Origin: Anaerolineae bacterium
GTDB taxonomy: Bacteria; Chloroflexota; Anaerolineae; B4-G1; SLSP01
NCBI GenBank assembly: GCA_016927095.1
Contig: JAFGNI010000518.1
Span: forward strand, 1-8,831
DNA: 8,831 bases
Direction of reading: 5' to 3'
The first letter of the stretch is position 1; every line of letters begins with the position of its first letter. The position numbers and the translations under genes are program-made. Below, in pieces: positions 1 to 6,570 of this stretch. The notes below the pieces were generated by a model that was given only the letters and a program-made list of their open reading frames with translations, was not told the DNA's origin and did not search any database.

Positions 1-1
1 G

Positions 2-541
2 AAGGTGGGCCTCGTCCTGCAGGACAACTTTCTCTTTGCCGACACCGTCATGGAGAACATCCGCTACGGGCGGCTGGAGGCGACCGACGAGGAGGTCATC
101 GCGGCGGCGGAGCTAGCCAGTGCCGATACCTTCATCCATAGCCTGCCCCATGGCTACAAGACCGAGCTCTCAGAACGCGGCAGTAATCTAAGCCTCGGCC
201 AACGGCAACTGCTCGCCATTGCGCGGGCCATCCTGGCAGATCCGGAGATCCTGATTCTGGACGAGGCCACGAGTAACGTGGACACGCGGACGGAGAAACA
301 CCTGCAAGCTGCGCTGCTCAAGCTGATGGAAGGTCGCACCACCTTTGTCATCGCGCACCGGTTGAGCACGATCCGCGACGCCGACTGCGTGATGGTGATC
401 AACCAGGGCGAGATCATCGAACGGGGGACGCACGACCAGCTTCTGGCCAAGCGGGGCTTCTACTACAACCTCTATATGAGCCAGTTCAAGGGCCAGGCCC
501 CTATCACTGCCCCGGTGGCAGCCATAGCACTCCCAGCCTAA
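2..541 (+). CDS. ABC exporter, C-terminal nucleotide-binding domain (5' partial)
   Basis: This is the last ~179 residues of an ABCB/MsbA-like exporter, in which a membrane domain is followed by an ATPase that powers export. The reading frame is open to the left edge, so the membrane domain and Walker A lie outside; full-length members have about 580-600 residues. Counting from the GTG codon at nt 5: Q-loop LQDN (5-8), signature LSLGQRQ (62-68), Walker [13 protein letters not shown] (82-93) with the catalytic Glu and the D-loop, and H-loop IAHRLST (116-122). The signature has Leu where LSGGQ has Gly. Variants of this kind are common in heterodimeric exporters, so a partner subunit just upstream is plausible but not visible. 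The C-terminus ends in a short Ala/Pro tail and TAA. The gene converges on the lipoprotein gene. The substrate cannot be told from this part. Confidence 0.93.
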   Translation, partial: KVGLVLQDNFLFADTVMENIRYGRLEATDEEVIAAAELASADTFIHSLPHGYKTELSERGSNLSLGQRQLLAIARAILADPEILILDEATSNVDTRTEKHLQAALLKLMEGRTTFVIAHRLSTIRDADCVMVINQGEIIERGTHDQLLAKRGFYYNLYMSQFKGQAPITAPVAAIALPA

Positions 542-565
542 TTAAGCATCGCGATCTTTGCAGTC

Positions 566-607
566 GGGCCAGCCAGGGCGCGTTGCGTACAACACCCTGG
601 CTGGCCC
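566..607. terminator. Perfect 13-bp stem-loop between convergent genes, probable bidirectional terminator
   Basis: The arm gggccagccaggg (566-578) pairs without mismatch with ccctggctggccc (595-607) around a 16-nt loop. It lies 25 bp after the stop of the ABC exporter gene and 68 bp beyond the stop of the opposing lipoprotein gene. Neither side has a clean T-run (agtctgtctcatcttt on the plus side), so it is not a textbook Rho-independent terminator. Position and symmetry still favour transcript ending or 3'-end protection. The rest of the 542-674 gap shows no gene. Confidence 0.55.
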
Positions 608-674
608 AGTCTGTCTCATCTTTGACCATCATCAGAGTTGTGTTCTCGTCCCACCTCCTTTAGGATGGCTCCAC

Positions 675-2492
675 TCAATTGAAGTCACCCTCAGCTTGCG
701 CGAAGACCTGGTAGGTGACATAGTCATCGGCAGGGATCGGTGCATCAAAGGTCACCGAAGCACCGGGCGCGATGCTCTGCACGGTATAGTCTGAACCGAT
801 GCTGGTGATCTGACCATTGGCATCAACGAGAGCACCACAGATGACGACGTTCTTGATGGCGTAGGTGTTGTTGTTCACAATCGTGCCTGTGATGCGCACA
901 CTGCTGCCCTGATCGATGAGCTTGGAACCGGCTACCTCGACCGGCGCCGGCTCGCGCCACTCGGCAACCACAGCGTCGGCATGCACATAGAAAGACCCCA
1001 TGTTGTAGGCCGCGATTTCGGCGGTGAAGGGGCAGGACTCACCAGGTGCCAGGAGCATGCAGTCAAAGTCCGCCGCCATCGCACCGTGCGGGATCCATTC
1101 ACCGTAACGACGCCGCGCGAACTGGTAGAATGCCCCGCGGAACCCATCAGCGTCGTAGAAGGTGAAGTGGACCGTGTTCACGGCGTAGACCTCATCGCCA
1201 TCGTTGGTCAGCAGCCCCGAGACTTTGTAGATGGTGAGGCCATCCAGGAGTGGGCTGGGTTCGGCACGGTTTAGGCTGATCTCCACCGAGAAGGGCGGGC
1301 CCGGGTTCGTGTCCGGTACCTGAACCAGGGCGGGTGTCGCCGCCGGTGCTGCGGCAGCGGCTGGCTGCGCAACAGCAGCCGTTGTGTTAGCGACCGCCAC
1401 CAGCTCAGCGGAGGTCGGCTCGGCGTCTGCTGCAGCGGTTGATGCTGTCGCAACAGCGGTTTCCGGTTCCGTATCGACTTCAGCTGCAATGGTGGGTTCC
1501 TCTATGGGCTCACGCCCGGACTCAGTGGCCTCGGGCTCCTGCGTCGCTGCGACCGCATCCACTCGCTCTGGTTCAACCGTCGATTCTGCGTCGGGGTCCG
1601 GCGGTTGCTCTGCCGACTCTGCCACCGGCAGAGCTGCCTCCTCAGACGTCGCCTCCGCAGCGGGATCGCTTGACGGCGGGCTCGCTTCATCCTCATCATA
1701 GGCTTCGGCCTGGGGTGTCTCGGTGGCCGTCGGCTCAGGCACCTCGAGTAACTCGACAGCAGCCGGATCGTCCGGTCGCTCGCCCGGTGCGGGTCGCTCA
1801 CCGGGCCCGCCTTCGCCGAACGGGGGCATCAGCTGGCCCTCTTGACCACTGCGGCTGGCGAGCAATTGTACAACCGCCATCATCAACTGCCGGGAGCTCC
1901 CGCCTCCACCTGCCTCTCCGCCGGCAGGTGCCTCTCGTCCAGGACCGGCACCGCCGGCCCCCATCTGCTCACGCAGCGCGGCGCGATCCTCATCGGTCAT
2001 CTCGCGCATCTGTTCACGCATCGCTGCGCGGTCTTCCTCAGACAGGCCGCCCGCAGATGCCTCACCGGGGAAACCTCCCGGCATGCCCATCCCGGCACCG
2101 GCTTCCTCCGCCCATGCCTGGGCATCTTCCTCGGTCAGCTGCATCGCTTGTATAGCCGAAAGCTGCGCATCCGTCAGAGCGCCCTCAATCTGCTTCTGTA
2201 CCGCCGTGGCTTCATCGGTACCCTGAAGTGCGTTGCTCTGTAGTGCTTGCCAGAGCGGCAGGAGCTCAGCCGCCTGGGCTTCGGTAACAGCGTCCGCCGT
2301 CTCCTCCAGCTTCAGTGTGCCGAGCGCCAACTGGCTGACCGCATCCAGCGCACCCTCGTAATCCGTGCTCAGTGCGGCCCCTGCCAGCGAGATCTCACTT
2401 GCATCCGAGGCCCCTTGGCTGCAGCCAGCCATCAGCGTCAGCACGAGGGCGCATGCTGTAGCAAACAATCTATGTAGAAGGCGCATACTCAT
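675..2492 (-). CDS. Multidomain lipoprotein with LTxxQ-like helical region, acidic linker and two FxLYD-like domains
   Basis: A 605-residue predicted lipoprotein of unknown function. The start at 2492 is chosen because GGAG (2500-2503) lies 7 nt upstream and it gives a clean signal peptide with hydrophobic core ATACALVLTLMAGC; Cys24 would be lipidated. Order: helical region ~35-130 with VTEAQ (69-73), LTDAQ (106-110) and LTEED (119-123), reminiscent of the LTxxQ motif of CpxP/Spy periplasmic proteins; a Gly/Met/Pro patch (132-150); a duplicated 15-residue charged helix (152-177); a Gly-rich stretch; a short helix (201-215); a Pro/Glu/Ala/Thr linker (~240-395); two C-terminal beta domains (~400-515, ~520-605). 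Each beta domain has G-x-(V/L)-x-N and APG...F motifs like FxLYD domains. Cys478 and Cys487 could form a disulfide. It lies 135 nt behind the permease on the same strand, so it is probably the last gene of the efflux operon. The domain assignments are by eye. Confidence 0.85.
   Translation of the reverse strand: MSMRLLHRLFATACALVLTLMAGCSQGASDASEISLAGAALSTDYEGALDAVSQLALGTLKLEETADAVTEAQAAELLPLWQALQSNALQGTDEATAVQKQIEGALTDAQLSAIQAMQLTEEDAQAWAEEAGAGMGMPGGFPGEASAGGLSEEDRAAMREQMREMTDEDRAALREQMGAGGAGPGREAPAGGEAGGGGSSRQLMMAVVQLLASRSGQEGQLMPPFGEGGPGERPAPGERPDDPAAVELLEVPEPTATETPQAEAYDEDEASPPSSDPAAEATSEEAALPVAESAEQPPDPDAESTVEPERVDAVAATQEPEATESGREPIEEPTIAAEVDTEPETAVATASTAAADAEPTSAELVAVANTTAAVAQPAAAAAPAATPALVQVPDTNPGPPFSVEISLNRAEPSPLLDGLTIYKVSGLLTNDGDEVYAVNTVHFTFYDADGFRGAFYQFARRRYGEWIPHGAMAADFDCMLLAPGESCPFTAEIAAYNMGSFYVHADAVVAEWREPAPVEVAGSKLIDQGSSVRITGTIVNNNTYAIKNVVICGALVDANGQITSIGSDYTVQSIAPGASVTFDAPIPADDYVTYQVFAQAEGDFN
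1308..1775 (-). other. Low-complexity Pro/Glu/Ala/Thr linker coding segment of the lipoprotein
   Basis: About 156 codons (residues ~240-395) encode mostly Ala, Glu, Thr, Pro, Ser, Asp and Val with no predicted fold. The segment is strongly acidic at first and becomes Ala/Val/Pro-rich before the beta domains. It probably holds the two C-terminal domains away from the membrane anchor. Its composition also creates long spurious open frames on the plus strand (for example 1439-2155). Confidence 0.75.
1962..2039 (-). repeat. Tandem 15-residue charged helix repeat inside the lipoprotein
   Basis: Two copies of (E/D)EDRAA(M/L)REQM, at residues 152-162 and 167-177, are spaced 15 residues apart and joined by REMT. 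Ten of eleven positions are identical or conservative. The alternating acidic, basic and Met/Leu positions suggest an amphipathic helix. The surrounding sequence is Gly-rich on both sides, so this is an isolated helical module. Confidence 0.75.
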
Positions 2493-2581
2493 CGTAACAC
2501 TCCGTTTTGCCGTGAAGTAGTCGGGCTCAAAGCCCATCATGGTCCGTCTTACCCCCGGGCCACCCAACCTGTGATTCGGGA

Positions 2582-2618
2582 CTCGAGACTTGAGATACGC
2601 GATCTGTGCATCTGTCGA
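2582..2618. repeat. Degenerate 7-8 bp tandem repeats in the permease-lipoprotein gap
   Basis: In the 135-nt gap between permease stop and lipoprotein start, the plus strand reads ctcgaga, cttgaga, tacgcga, then tctgtgca, tctgtcga: three related heptamers followed by two related octamers. A similar gattcgg precedes them (2573-2579). This looks like a decayed short-period repeat, not coding sequence. Nearer the lipoprotein, 2523-2535 can form a 5-bp hairpin with a 3-nt loop. No convincing promoter is visible, so the lipoprotein is probably read through from upstream. Confidence 0.45.
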
Positions 2619-2627
2619 TTTGCCGTT

Positions 2628-3851
2628 CTACTCGTGCCGCAACGCCACAATAGGGTCGAGCTGCGCCGCCTGGTTCGCCGGGTAGTAGCCAAAGAAGATG
2701 CCGATGATCGCCGCCGCGCCAAAGGAGAGCGGGACCGACAGCGGCACGAGCTCCGTGCGCATGGACCCCAGTGCATTGAAGAGCACTGAGCCCCCGATGC
2801 CAAATACGACGCCGACCAGTCCGCCGAGCAAACTCAACATCACTGCCTCCAGCAGAAACTGCAGGCGCACATCGCGCTGGCGCGCGCCGAGCGCCTGGCG
2901 CAGGCCGATCTCCCGGGTGCGCTCGCTGACGCTGACCAGCATGATGTTCATAATGCCGATCCCACCGACCACGAGCGAGACAGCTGCCACCCACGCCAGC
3001 AAGTTGCGGAACGTCTCTGTGGTGGAGGCTTGCGTATCGATGATGTTGTCCTGCGTCATCAGGGTAAAACCGGGGGAATCGTAAGAAGTCTCCAGAATTC
3101 TGACCAACCAGGTGTTGAGTTGGGCCATGACATCGTCCATCTCCTCACGATTCGCAGCAGAAACGTAGATCATGCGCAACTCATCGCTGCCAAAGCGGGT
3201 GGCGACAAAGCTCTTGAAGACAACCGTGATGGGTATGTAGACCTGGGCATCATAGTCCGTGTTGCCGACGGTCCCCTTAGGTGCCATCACGCCAATGACC
3301 ACGTGCTGCTTTGAGCCGATCTTGATGGCCTTCCCAACAGCACCCGAGGGGTCTCCGAACAGCTCTGTCGCCACGTCATAACCCAGCACGGCGACTTTGT
3401 TGAGGTTGTCCGTGTCCTGATCGGCGATGAAACGTCCATAGGCCACGTCGAGTTCACGCACCGCCGGGAAGCCGTCCGTTGTCCCGTTGATCGTGACATC
3501 CGTGATCGTCACCGACTCTACCGTCACATCTTGCGTCGTCGTCTGCTCCGCTGAGATACCACTGATATGGGTCAGATTGCTCTCCAAGATCGCCAAATCA
3601 TCATAGGTCAAGGTAGCCGGACGTGCGCCTCGACCGAAACCGCCCCGCTGAAAGGAGGGCATCACCATGATCAAGTTCGCACCTAACGCGTTAATCTGGT
3701 CGGCGATCTCCGCCTCAGCCCCGGCACTGATCGCCAACATGATGATCACCGCCGCCACGCCGATGATCACACCCAGCGTGGTCAGGAAGGACCGGATCTT
3801 GTTGGCCATCAAGCCTTCCCAGGCTACGTTTAGCGTCTTCCGGAGGTTCAT
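2628..3851 (-). CDS. MacB/FtsX-type ABC transporter permease
   Basis: A 407-residue membrane subunit of a MacB-class mechanotransmission transporter; it pairs with the ATPase encoded just upstream and the adaptor before that. The ATG at 3851 is chosen over an in-frame TTG at 3872 because GAGGTGG (3859-3865) sits 7 nt before it. One N-terminal membrane segment (~23-44, FLTTLGVIIGVAAVIIMLAIS) is followed by a large extracytoplasmic domain (~45-280, MacB_PCD-like). The FtsX domain then has three membrane segments (~284-308, 335-359, 374-392). The SERTREIGLRQALGAR loop (309-324) and the PANQAAQLDPIVALR end are hallmarks of the family. Its ATG overlaps the ATPase stop as ATGA, so translation is probably coupled. 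In E. coli MacB the ATPase is fused to the permease; here they are separate genes. A Gly/Arg/Phe insert (QRGGFGRGARP, 68-78) lies in the extracytoplasmic domain. Confidence 0.95.
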   Translation of the reverse strand: MNLRKTLNVAWEGLMANKIRSFLTTLGVIIGVAAVIIMLAISAGAEAEIADQINALGANLIMVMPSFQRGGFGRGARPATLTYDDLAILESNLTHISGISAEQTTTQDVTVESVTITDVTINGTTDGFPAVRELDVAYGRFIADQDTDNLNKVAVLGYDVATELFGDPSGAVGKAIKIGSKQHVVIGVMAPKGTVGNTDYDAQVYIPITVVFKSFVATRFGSDELRMIYVSAANREEMDDVMAQLNTWLVRILETSYDSPGFTLMTQDNIIDTQASTTETFRNLLAWVAAVSLVVGGIGIMNIMLVSVSERTREIGLRQALGARQRDVRLQFLLEAVMLSLLGGLVGVVFGIGGSVLFNALGSMRTELVPLSVPLSFGAAAIIGIFFGYYPANQAAQLDPIVALRHE

Positions 3852-4702
3852 CTGTCCGCCACCTCGCTCCAATGTCGCCCATCCGCGGGCCGTTCGGTGG
3901 CCTGGTGGCCCTTACCGGCCCGGAGATCGACGCCGATCTGGTCACCATGCCCCGTGCCGTCATCCTGGTGACCGTTGTCCCCATTGTGGAGATCGGCGAT
4001 GCCGCGGGCGTGCTCACGATCCGAGATGACCTTACCGTCCCTTAGGTAGATCACACGCTGCGCATGACCGGCGATACCCAGCTCGTGCGTGACCATCACA
4101 ATCGTGGCACCGCGCTCGTGCAACGCGTGGAAGACCTCAATCAGACCCTCCGCGGATTGTGTGTCCAGATTGCCCGTGGGCTCATCGGCAAGGATGATGG
4201 CGGGATCGTTGACCAGCGCCCGGGCAACAGCCACGCGCTGTTGCTGCCCGCCCGACATCTCCTTGGGGAGATGGCTCATCCGGTCGCTCAGGCCGACCAG
4301 TTCCAGCATTTCGGCTGCGCGCTCTCGCATATTGGATTCCGTGAGCCCGTCATGTCCGTCGTAGAGCATCGGTAGCATCACATTCTTCAATGCGTTCTGC
4401 CGGGGCAGTAGATTGTAGGACTGGAAGACGAACCCGATCTTGCGATTGCGCACCTGGGCTAGGCGATCTCTATTGAGCTTGCTGACATCCTCACCGTCCA
4501 GCACATAGGCACCATCGCTCGGGCGATCCAGACACCCAAGAATGTTCATCAGGGTCGACTTGCCACTGCCCGATGGCCCCATCACGGCAACGAACTCACC
4601 TTTCTCGACGAAGACATCGACGCCCCTCAACGCGTGAACCGCGATGCTCCCTTTTCCGTAGACCTTGGTCAGATCCTGGGTCTCAATGATTGTGCTGTCC
4701 AT
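3848..4702 (-). CDS. LolD/MacB-type ABC transporter ATPase with a His/Asp/Gly-rich C-terminal tail
   Basis: A 284-residue cytoplasmic ATPase that drives the neighbouring permease. Motifs: Walker A GPSGSGKS (42-49), Q-loop Gln94 in [10 protein letters not shown], signature MSGGQQQR (149-156; Met replaces the usual Leu), Walker B IILADEP (169-175), D-loop GNLD, and H-loop His206 in VTHE. The ATG at 4702 begins the canonical domain and lies 1 nt after the adaptor stop, with a G-rich site (ggtgggggga) about 9 nt upstream; a longer frame to 4798 only overlaps the adaptor. Family members usually end soon after the RDGK strand (here 221-224). This protein continues about 50 residues in a hydrophilic tail containing six His and many Asp, Gly and Gln. 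The tail runs exactly to the ATGA overlap with the permease. Confidence 0.95.
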   Translation of the reverse strand: MDSTIIETQDLTKVYGKGSIAVHALRGVDVFVEKGEFVAVMGPSGSGKSTLMNILGCLDRPSDGAYVLDGEDVSKLNRDRLAQVRNRKIGFVFQSYNLLPRQNALKNVMLPMLYDGHDGLTESNMRERAAEMLELVGLSDRMSHLPKEMSGGQQQRVAVARALVNDPAIILADEPTGNLDTQSAEGLIEVFHALHERGATIVMVTHELGIAGHAQRVIYLRDGKVISDREHARGIADLHNGDNGHQDDGTGHGDQIGVDLRAGKGHQATERPADGRHWSEVADR

Positions 4703-4703
4703 A

Positions 4704-6359
4704 CTACGGCATCCCCCCACCGCCAAACCCACCTGAGGGCGGACCACCGAAGTCGCCGGGCATTCCGAAGCCGCCTTCGCCGGAATCCGTCGCGACAAAG
4801 GATGTCGCCGTTGCAGTGTTGAGGGTCACGATGTCTCCCTCCTCCAATCCGGAGAGCACCACCGCGTTAACGTAGTCCTGCAGACCTATCTCCACCACGC
4901 GCATCTCCAGTTCTCCGCCGGGCAGCATGACAAATACGGCGTAGGCGTCCCCCGTATCCCGCAGTGCCTGGACCGGCACCAGCAGCGCATTCGCCGCCTC
5001 CCCTGCCGTGATGTCAACGTCGACGTTCATATCGCCCAACAACGTCACAGAATGGGCTGTGGTGTCAATCGTTGCCCAGCACTGCACGGCTGCCGTGTTC
5101 CCCACGGTCACCAGAACCGGATCAACTCTGTAAATCTCGCCCTGATAGGCGTAGTCAGGGAGCGCCGTGAAAGTGAAGTCCACCGTGTTTCCGACGGCGA
5201 CGCTGTTTAGGTCACTTTCCTCGACCCAGAACTCCACGACGGGGTTCTCAAGATCGGCCATCGAGAGCGCGGCTGCATCCTCAGCTGCCGTCTCACCGAC
5301 CTCAATGTTGACTGCGGTGACAACACCGTCAAAGGGGGCGATCAACGTCGTACCGTCCAGTGCCTCCTGCGCGGACTCAAGGGCCGAGGTCGCCTGCTCC
5401 ACAGCCAGCTCAGCTTCCTTCAACGCCGACGCGCCCTCAGCCCCCAGGGCCAACTCCGCACGCGCCAATGTCAGTTCCAACTCGCGGACCGTGTTGCGCG
5501 CTGTGGCAATATCGGTCTCATCGGGCGGCGTCTCGACCTCCTCAAGAGACTGTCGTGCGCTCAGCAAGTTGGCATAGGCCGTCTGCACATCGCCCGAAGG
5601 ATCCTCGATCATGGCCAGATCGTAGTTGGCCTGGGCGAGCTCCAGGCTCTGCTGCGCTGAGACTAGGGAGTCGGCGGCGTTGTTACGCGTGCTCTCGATG
5701 TCCTTCTCGTAGTCTCGCTCTGGGTTCATCGCCTCTGCATAGGCCTGCTGTGCGTTGGCCAGTGCAGCGATGGCTTTGTCGAGGCTGATGCGGGTTGAGG
5801 CGTTGGTCGCATCGGACATCTGGGCCTGCGCGGATGTGGTCTGGTAGTTGATCTGGGCGCTGCGGAGTTGTGCCTGCGCCATCGCGATCTCCTCGTCGTC
5901 AGGTCCCCAGTTCTCCAGATCCTCGAGCTCGCTCTCTGCAACAGCGAGCGCCACCCTGGCCTGCGCCACCGCCAGCTCAGCCTCACCCTGAGCCACCGCC
6001 AGCTCGCGTTCCGCCTCCAAAACCAAGAGCTCTGCCTCCGCAACGGCCTGGCGCGCGGCCGCGTCGTCGATCCATGCGAGGGTATCCCCCGCTTGGACCT
6101 TGTCACCGACCTCAACCAAGACGCTGAGCACCTTGCCGCTGGCCGCGAAGGCCAACTCGACCTCAGAAGAGGGCACCAGCTGGCCTGAACCCGAAGCTGT
6201 CACGGAGAGATTGCCCCGTGTCACGGTCGCCGTCTGCACGTCCGTGGGCGCCTCAGCGCTCCGACCTGGCACAAACCAGAGGCGATAAGCCGCGTAGCCC
6301 CCGCCTGCGACGACCAGTACAACGATAAGCACAATCCAGGTGGTCTTTCTCCCTGACAT
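4704..6359 (-). CDS. HlyD/MacA-type membrane-fusion adaptor of the efflux system
   Basis: A 551-residue periplasmic-type adaptor, first gene of the operon, that links the permease to the outside. The ATG at 6359 is chosen because GGAGGAG (6366-6372) lies 6 nt upstream; the in-frame ATG at 6365 would be too close. Order: N-terminal membrane anchor (~8-28, WIVLIVVLVVAGGGYAAYRLWF region); first half of a biotinyl-lipoyl domain (~50-99, with SGKVLSVLVEVGDKVQAGD); a very long Ala/Glu/Gln-rich coiled coil (~101-338), broken near 152-155 and 278-282 by PDDEEIA- and PDETDIA-like segments; second lipoyl half (~336-369, LIAPFDGVV); beta-barrel (~371-453); membrane-proximal domain (~455-518). It ends in a Gly/Phe/Met/Pro tail (527-551). 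At about 240 residues the coiled-coil region is longer than in MacA, which suggests more than one hairpin. The substrate cannot be told. Confidence 0.95.
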   Translation of the reverse strand: MSGRKTTWIVLIVVLVVAGGGYAAYRLWFVPGRSAEAPTDVQTATVTRGNLSVTASGSGQLVPSSEVELAFAASGKVLSVLVEVGDKVQAGDTLAWIDDAAARQAVAEAELLVLEAERELAVAQGEAELAVAQARVALAVAESELEDLENWGPDDEEIAMAQAQLRSAQINYQTTSAQAQMSDATNASTRISLDKAIAALANAQQAYAEAMNPERDYEKDIESTRNNAADSLVSAQQSLELAQANYDLAMIEDPSGDVQTAYANLLSARQSLEEVETPPDETDIATARNTVRELELTLARAELALGAEGASALKEAELAVEQATSALESAQEALDGTTLIAPFDGVVTAVNIEVGETAAEDAAALSMADLENPVVEFWVEESDLNSVAVGNTVDFTFTALPDYAYQGEIYRVDPVLVTVGNTAAVQCWATIDTTAHSVTLLGDMNVDVDITAGEAANALLVPVQALRDTGDAYAVFVMLPGGELEMRVVEIGLQDYVNAVVLSGLEEGDIVTLNTATATSFVATDSGEGGFGMPGDFGGPPSGGFGGGGMP

Positions 6360-6365
6360 CACCAT

Positions 6366-6372
6366 CTCCTCC
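6366..6372 (-). promoter_or_regulatory. Strong ribosome binding site of the adaptor gene
   Basis: On the minus strand this reads GGAGGAG, 6 nt before the ATG at 6359. It decides that start against the in-frame ATG codons at 6365 and 6380. Confidence 0.8.
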
Positions 6373-6411
6373 AAGCACAAGTATCACGAATAGCGGAAGT
6401 ACACCGTACGC

Positions 6412-6417
6412 ATCCTA
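6412..6417 (-). promoter_or_regulatory. Putative -10 element of the efflux operon promoter
   Basis: The minus strand reads TAGGAT, 4 of 6 matches to TATAAT, placed 10 nt after the last repeat of the 11-bp array on the same strand. No good -35 hexamer is present; the last repeats occupy that position. This suits an activator-dependent promoter. It would give a leader of roughly 45 nt before the adaptor ATG. Confidence 0.5.
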
Positions 6418-6427
6418 GTGCTAGCAT

Positions 6428-6466
6428 CTGAGAGCAGACCAAGAGAAGGCTGAGAAAAGCCTAAGA
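6428..6466 (-). promoter_or_regulatory. Four-unit 11-bp direct-repeat operator upstream of the efflux operon
   Basis: Read on the minus strand from 6466 down, the hexamers are TCTTAG (6466-6461), TCTCAG (6455-6450), TCTTGG (6444-6439) and TCTCAG (6433-6428), spaced exactly 11 bp. OmpR/PhoB-family regulators bind tandem sites with about this spacing on one DNA face, so this is the expected site for the regulator encoded at 6571. The array faces the adaptor gene and ends just before the -10-like TAGGAT. Confidence 0.8.
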
Positions 6467-6478
6467 ATCCAGCGCATC

Positions 6479-6517
6479 TCTCAGGCTCCTCTCAGCCTCC
6501 TCCCAGGGACATCTCAG
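6479..6517 (+). promoter_or_regulatory. Four-unit 11-bp direct-repeat operator upstream of the two-component operon
   Basis: Hexamers TCTCAG (6479-6484), TCTCAG (6490-6495), TCCCAG (6501-6506) and TCTCAG (6512-6517) recur every 11 bp. The array is a mirror copy of the one on the other strand, 12 bp away. The spacers after the first two units also match between arrays (GCTCC/GCTTT and CCTCC/CCTTC). It ends 9 nt before TATAAT and covers the -35 position, as expected for positive autoregulation by the downstream regulator. Confidence 0.82.
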
Positions 6518-6526
6518 AGAGCAAGC

Positions 6527-6532
6527 TATAAT
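6527..6532 (+). promoter_or_regulatory. -10 element of the response regulator-kinase operon
   Basis: A perfect TATAAT is located 38 nt before the ATG at 6571. The -35 position (about 6504-6509, cagGGA) does not resemble TTGACA and falls inside the operator array, so recognition probably depends on the bound regulator. Transcription would start near 6538-6540. Confidence 0.7.
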
Positions 6533-6570
6533 GAAGGTACCACAAGGATGGGTGGAAGTGTTGGAGAGAG

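Noticed and set aside
558..794. 78-codon plus-strand frame in the convergent gap
   Set aside because: It spans the terminator-like stem-loop and the 3' end of the lipoprotein gene, and it has no ribosome site or recognisable protein features.
1439..2155. 238-codon open frame on the plus strand
   Set aside because: It lies wholly opposite the lipoprotein gene over its low-complexity region. Its product is an Arg/Pro/Ser-rich shadow with no domain, and it has no convincing ribosome site.
2523..2535. Hairpin gggct-caa-agccc as a terminator before the lipoprotein gene
   Set aside because: The stem is only 5 bp, there is no T-run, and it lies within the likely leader of the lipoprotein gene.
2493..2567. 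N-terminal extension of the lipoprotein by 25 residues
   Set aside because: It would bury the signal peptide, while GGAG at 7 nt supports the ATG at 2492.
4703..4798. N-terminal extension of the ATPase by 32 residues
   Set aside because: It overlaps the adaptor's Gly-rich end in another frame, and the canonical ATPase domain begins at the ATG at 4702.
6428..6517. CRISPR-like or integron-like interpretation of the repeats
   Set aside because: The units are 6 bp with 5-bp spacers in helical phase, sit in a divergent promoter region and end at -10 elements. This is an operator layout.
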